Origin: CBDCGS01 sp965216915
GTDB taxonomy: Bacteria > Pseudomonadota > Alphaproteobacteria > UBA828
Assembly (NCBI GenBank): GCA_965216915.1
Contig: CBDCGS010000011.1
Location: 1,364,001 to 1,428,000, forward strand
Length of the DNA stretch: 64,000 nucleotides
Direction of reading: 5' to 3'
The notes beneath the pieces were generated by a model. That model saw only the letters and a list, made by a program, of their open reading frames with translations. It did no database searches and was not told the DNA's origin. Below, piece after piece: positions 61,264 through 64,000 of the stretch (position 1 is its first letter; each line of letters starts with the position of its first letter). A program made the translations under genes and the position numbers.

Positions 61264-62274
61264 GTGTCCGACCTCGAAGGCATACGCGAGTTCGTCGCCG
61301 TTGTGGACACAGGCAGCTTCACCGGAGCGGCGCGCGCGCTCGGCCTCTCGAAGTCGGTGCTCAGCGCTCGCGTCAAGGAACTCGAAAAGCGATTGGGGGT
61401 CCGCCTTCTTCACCGCACCACCCGCACCCTCACACTGACTGAGGCCGGGGTCTCCTATCACGGGCGTTGCAAACGCCTGTTGTCGGAGGCGGCAGCGGCG
61501 GCGGAGGCGCTGCAGGACATCACGGGGCGCCCGCGCGGACGCTTAAAGATCTCCTGTACCGCCGATTTCGCGGTCGACCATCTGGTCCCCTTGCTCAGGG
61601 AATTCACGGCGCGCCATCCCGATGTGGTGACCGACCTCGCCGTGAGCGACGAGTTCGTCGACCTTCTCAAGGAAAAGATCGATGTAGCGATCCGCTACAC
61701 CCCCCTCGACAACCCATCCATGGTGATTCGGCGGCTGGGGAAGCTGCACGGCTTCGCGTGTGCGTCACCGGATTATGTCGAGCGGCACGGTTTCGTACGC
61801 CACCCCGATGAGCTCGCCGAACGCGATTGTCTGATCTTCACGCCCTACCCATGGGGCCTCGAATGGCGCTTCGTGGATCCCAGCGGCACCCGCCGTCGCG
61901 TCACGGTGCGCGATCGGGCTTGGATCTCGAATGGCCATGTGTTGCGCGAAGCGACACTTGCAGGGGCGGGGATCTCCCTCCTGGCGACGACGCTTTGTGG
62001 CGAAGCGATTCGCTGTGGGCGACTCGTCAATGTCATGCCGGGCTGGGCACCCGACGTCGATGAGACGACGGAGCGCGTGATCTGCGCGGTCTACCCCGAC
62101 AACAAGTGGATCCCCGCCAAGGTCAAAGCGTTCGTCGATTTCCTGACCGAGCGCGTCGGCAACCCGCCCTATTGGGATATCGGGCTCCCCGACGATTTTG
62201 GCCGTCCCGCAACCGAAGAACCACACACGCCGATGCAGGATCCCAGTGCAACGGCCTCGGCGCGCAGCCGGTAA
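61264..62274 (+). CDS. LysR-family transcriptional regulator
   Basis: A 336-residue LysR regulator. The winged helix-turn-helix is at residues ~1-65 (FVAVVDTGSFTGAARALGLS, RLLHRTTRTLTLTEAG), followed by the LysR substrate-binding domain with GRLKISCTADFAVDHLVPLL and a C-terminal helix. It resembles the CrgA/DsdC-like group close to aldehyde-responsive regulators. GTG 61264 sits seven bases after GGGAGA; TTG 61261 is the alternative. It is convergent with phhA (8 bases apart), so its target is not evident from position. Confidence 0.9.
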   Translation: MSDLEGIREFVAVVDTGSFTGAARALGLSKSVLSARVKELEKRLGVRLLHRTTRTLTLTEAGVSYHGRCKRLLSEAAAAAEALQDITGRPRGRLKISCTADFAVDHLVPLLREFTARHPDVVTDLAVSDEFVDLLKEKIDVAIRYTPLDNPSMVIRRLGKLHGFACASPDYVERHGFVRHPDELAERDCLIFTPYPWGLEWRFVDPSGTRRRVTVRDRAWISNGHVLREATLAGAGISLLATTLCGEAIRCGRLVNVMPGWAPDVDETTERVICAVYPDNKWIPAKVKAFVDFLTERVGNPPYWDIGLPDDFGRPATEEPHTPMQDPSATASARSR

Positions 62275-62282
62275 GGCCTTCG

Positions 62283-63137
62283 CTACGCGGCGCGGCCGGC
62301 CGCGTGATAGGCGCCCGAGCCTCGCGCCAGCACACGATCGTCCCGCACCAAATCGCCCGGCTCGAATGAGTTGAGGCCCTGCAGGCGCTCGTAGAGCGGG
62401 CCAAAATCGATCGCCGCGAGCGAGAACAGCTCATCGAAATCGCGGATCACGAAATAGACCTCCTGGAAATCATCGATCCGATAGGTGGTCCGCAGAACGC
62501 GCGGGAGGTCGAAGCGAATCCTGTTCGGCGACGGGCTTTCGAGCGAGAAAACGGTCTCGGCGTGGGACGAGACGATCCCCGCGCCATAAATGCGCAAGCC
62601 TTCGGGCGTCTCCATCAGGCCGAACTCGACCGTGTACCAATAGAGCCTGGCAAGGTTGGCGAGGACACCGCGTTGGAGCGCGCGAAGCCCGCCCGCGCCA
62701 TAGGCCTGCATGTATTCCGCAAACACCGGGTCGACCAGGAGCGGCACGTGGCCGAACACGTCATGGAAGACGTCCGGCTCCTCGAGATAGTCGAGCTCCT
62801 CGGGCCGGCGGATGAAGCAGCTCGCCGGGAACCGCCGGTTGGCAAGATGCTCGAAGAAGATATCGTCCGGCACGATGCCGGGCACCGCCACGACCCGCCA
62901 CCCGGTTTCGCGCATCAGCACCTCGCTGAGGCGCGCGAAATCCGGAACGCCGGCCTCCATCATGCCGAGTTTGTCGAGGCCGGCCAAAAAGGCCGGTGCC
63001 GCACGACCCGGAAGCACGGCGGCCTGACGCCGGTAGAGCGTCCGCCACACCGCGTGCTCGGCCGGCGTATAGGCCGACCAGTGCTGGTCGATCGTGAAAT
63101 CCGCGCGGGGCACGATATTGCGCCTAGAATGACTCAT
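62283..63137 (-). CDS. phhA: Phenylalanine-4-hydroxylase
   Basis: A 284-residue aromatic amino acid hydroxylase, a non-heme iron enzyme that uses tetrahydropterin to make tyrosine from phenylalanine. The iron ligands are the two His in VFHDVFGHVPLL and the Glu in YTVEFGLMETPEG. The N-terminal WSAYTPAEHAVWRTLYRRQ is typical of bacterial monomeric PhhA, and length matches the family. It is divergent from an Lrp-type regulator across a short AT-rich control region. The pterin recycling enzyme phhB is not adjacent. Confidence 0.94.
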   Translation of the reverse strand: MSHSRRNIVPRADFTIDQHWSAYTPAEHAVWRTLYRRQAAVLPGRAAPAFLAGLDKLGMMEAGVPDFARLSEVLMRETGWRVVAVPGIVPDDIFFEHLANRRFPASCFIRRPEELDYLEEPDVFHDVFGHVPLLVDPVFAEYMQAYGAGGLRALQRGVLANLARLYWYTVEFGLMETPEGLRIYGAGIVSSHAETVFSLESPSPNRIRFDLPRVLRTTYRIDDFQEVYFVIRDFDELFSLAAIDFGPLYERLQGLNSFEPGDLVRDDRVLARGSGAYHAAGRAA

Positions 63138-63162
63138 GAGGACAGAATAACCCGGGAAGAGA

Positions 63163-63174
63163 TAAAATATTTTA
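63163..63174. promoter_or_regulatory. Candidate Lrp-type operator between phhA and the regulator gene
   Basis: A perfect 12-base AT palindrome, TAAAATATTTTA, inside the only AT-rich part of the 114-base gap between the divergent phhA and Lrp genes, 26 bases upstream of the phhA start. Lrp-family regulators commonly bind AT-rich palindromes beside their own gene. A second AT-rich stretch (63200-63225) could hold further sites or the regulator promoter. Confidence 0.5.
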
Positions 63175-63251
63175 CGTATCTCCTAGAATCTCGCGGAAAA
63201 TAGGATAAAAATTTGTCTAAATATCGCTCACTAGCGCACGAATTGACCCCG

Positions 63252-63707
63252 ATGGACGACGCCGACCGCCGTATCTTGCGCTTGCTCCAGGAGGATGCGA
63301 GCCGTTCCGTTGGCGAGATTGCCGAGGCGGTGGGGCTTTCACCCTCGCCGTGCTGGCGCCGAATCCGGCGGCTGAAGGACCTGGGCGCGATCCGCGCGCA
63401 GGTTGCGTTGCTGGACCCGGAACACCTCGGCCTCGATGTGAGCGCGGTGGCGCGCGTGCGGCTCAGCCACCACAGCGCGGAGAACGTCGCCGCCTTCGAG
63501 CGCACGGTCGCGGACGCGCCCGAGGTGCTCGATTGCTTCGCCCTCAGCGGCGAGCAGGACTATCTGCTCCGCATCGTCGTGCCGGATATCGCCCGCTATC
63601 AGGCGTTTCTCGAGCGCGCATTGCTCCACCTGCCGTTCGTCGCGGCGGTCAATTCGAGCTTCGTTCTGAAGGCCGTGAAACACACGACGCGCCTGCCGAT
63701 TGCCTAG
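63252..63707 (+). CDS. Lrp/AsnC-family transcriptional regulator
   Basis: A 151-residue Lrp-type regulator. The N-terminal helix-turn-helix has DRRILRLLQEDASRSVGEIA and LSPSPCWRRIRRL; the C-terminal RAM domain has VLDCFALSGEQDYLLRIVV and ends with SSFVLKAVKHTTRLP. TTG 63213, which has an AGGA eight bases before it, would add 13 residues and is an alternative start. It is divergent from phhA, so it probably controls phenylalanine breakdown in response to an aromatic amino acid, as in other proteobacteria. Confidence 0.92.
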   Translation: MDDADRRILRLLQEDASRSVGEIAEAVGLSPSPCWRRIRRLKDLGAIRAQVALLDPEHLGLDVSAVARVRLSHHSAENVAAFERTVADAPEVLDCFALSGEQDYLLRIVVPDIARYQAFLERALLHLPFVAAVNSSFVLKAVKHTTRLPIA

Positions 63708-63719
63708 GCAGCCCCCGGT

Positions 63720-64000
63720 TCAGCCGCGATCAATCGTCGCCCGCGCGTGTTCGGGCTCCCGGTAGCAGGAGACCTCCCCGAGCGTGCGATAGCAATGGGT
63801 CGCGCCCTCGGTCGGCTCAGCGCTCAGGCCTTGGTAAGGGTGACACACAGGCTCCCCGCCGAGCACGCGGAGCCACTGGCAATCCTCCCCAGCCGTGCGG
63901 GCGAGCGTGTAGTCCACATAGGACGCGCAGCCCGAGAGGAGGAGCAAACCGGCGAGTACGGCGACGCCCGCCACGCCCGTGCGGCTTTGTCGCGGTCCGT
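63720..64000 (-). CDS. Small lipoprotein, 5' end probably outside the window
   Basis: A protein of at least 84 residues with a lipobox, GLLLLSGC, whose Cys would be lipidated after cleavage. The mature part is short with four further Cys (DCQWLR, PVCHPY, HCYRTLG, SCYREPE), suggesting two disulfides in the periplasm. A GTG at 63974 is possible, but the frame stays open to the window edge (GPRQSRTG before it), so the true start may lie further upstream. It converges with the Lrp gene. No known domain. Confidence 0.7.
   Translation of the reverse strand, partial: GPRQSRTGVAGVAVLAGLLLLSGCASYVDYTLARTAGEDCQWLRVLGGEPVCHPYQGLSAEPTEGATHCYRTLGEVSCYREPEHARATIDRG

Noticed and set aside
1..64000. CRISPR array, rRNA operon or replication origin
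   Set aside because: No regularly spaced direct repeats, rRNA-like sequence or DnaA-box cluster was seen in the window.

Overview
The window is a GC-rich stretch of a Gram-negative chromosome, most likely from an alphaproteobacterium (Rhodospirillales-like is my best guess; nothing here fixes genus or species). The reasons are the lptG-lptD-surA-rsmA outer-membrane/rRNA-methylation cluster, the gmk-YicC pair, the ruvX-gatCAB block close to pyrBC, many branched-chain/urea-type ABC and EamA transporter genes, and the many ATGA stop/start overlaps.

Layout. 1-2.05 kb: end of a hydantoinase-B subunit gene and an SDR dehydrogenase. 2.08-2.3 kb: an IS5-type transposase remnant. 2.3-6.6 kb: a PAS-like protein, an exported peptidoglycan-binding repeat protein, an EamA exporter and an SDR. 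6.8-15.4 kb: core genes for LPS export (lptG, lptD), outer-membrane protein folding (surA), 16S rRNA dimethylation (rsmA), then a GNAT enzyme, gmk, YicC and an SDR. 15.5-25.7 kb (minus strand): a metabolic block with an orphan HyuB, a class II glutamine amidotransferase, a fused GXGXG/FMN glutamate-synthase-like subunit, a GltD-like protein carrying a second, degenerate synthase-like domain, a LarA-family racemase and an MFS exporter. 25.8-32.9 kb (plus strand): an alpha/beta hydrolase, a complete five-gene urea/amide/branched-chain-type ABC importer and a PLP-dependent decarboxylase-like enzyme. Together 15.5-32.9 kb looks like uptake and breakdown of an organic nitrogen compound; the substrate is unknown.

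32.98-44.84 kb is an accessory island. IS110 and IS3 remnants lie at its left edge. IS3 and IS5 remnants, a broken P4-type integrase and tRNA-Ser(GCU) lie at its right edge. Its cargo is an ECF sigma factor with a soluble cupin anti-sigma factor, a DUF4198 periplasmic protein, a small exported protein, a secreted copper amine oxidase, a HupE/UreJ-type membrane protein, and a three-gene MacAB-like exporter. A copper-handling theme (secreted copper enzyme plus two exported proteins with a His at the predicted mature N-terminus) makes this the best candidate for an undescribed system.

44.9-64 kb returns to housekeeping and transport genes: a YbaK-type deacylase with two glutathione transferases, a double cupin, an AlgI/AlgJ-like O-acetylation pair, a rhomboid protease, gatBAC, ruvX, three tandem EamA exporters, pyrB-pyrC, small exported or AT-rich ORFs with strong terminators, a LysR regulator, phenylalanine hydroxylase with a divergent Lrp regulator, and a partial lipoprotein. 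All coordinates and domain calls come from reading the sequence; no database search was run.
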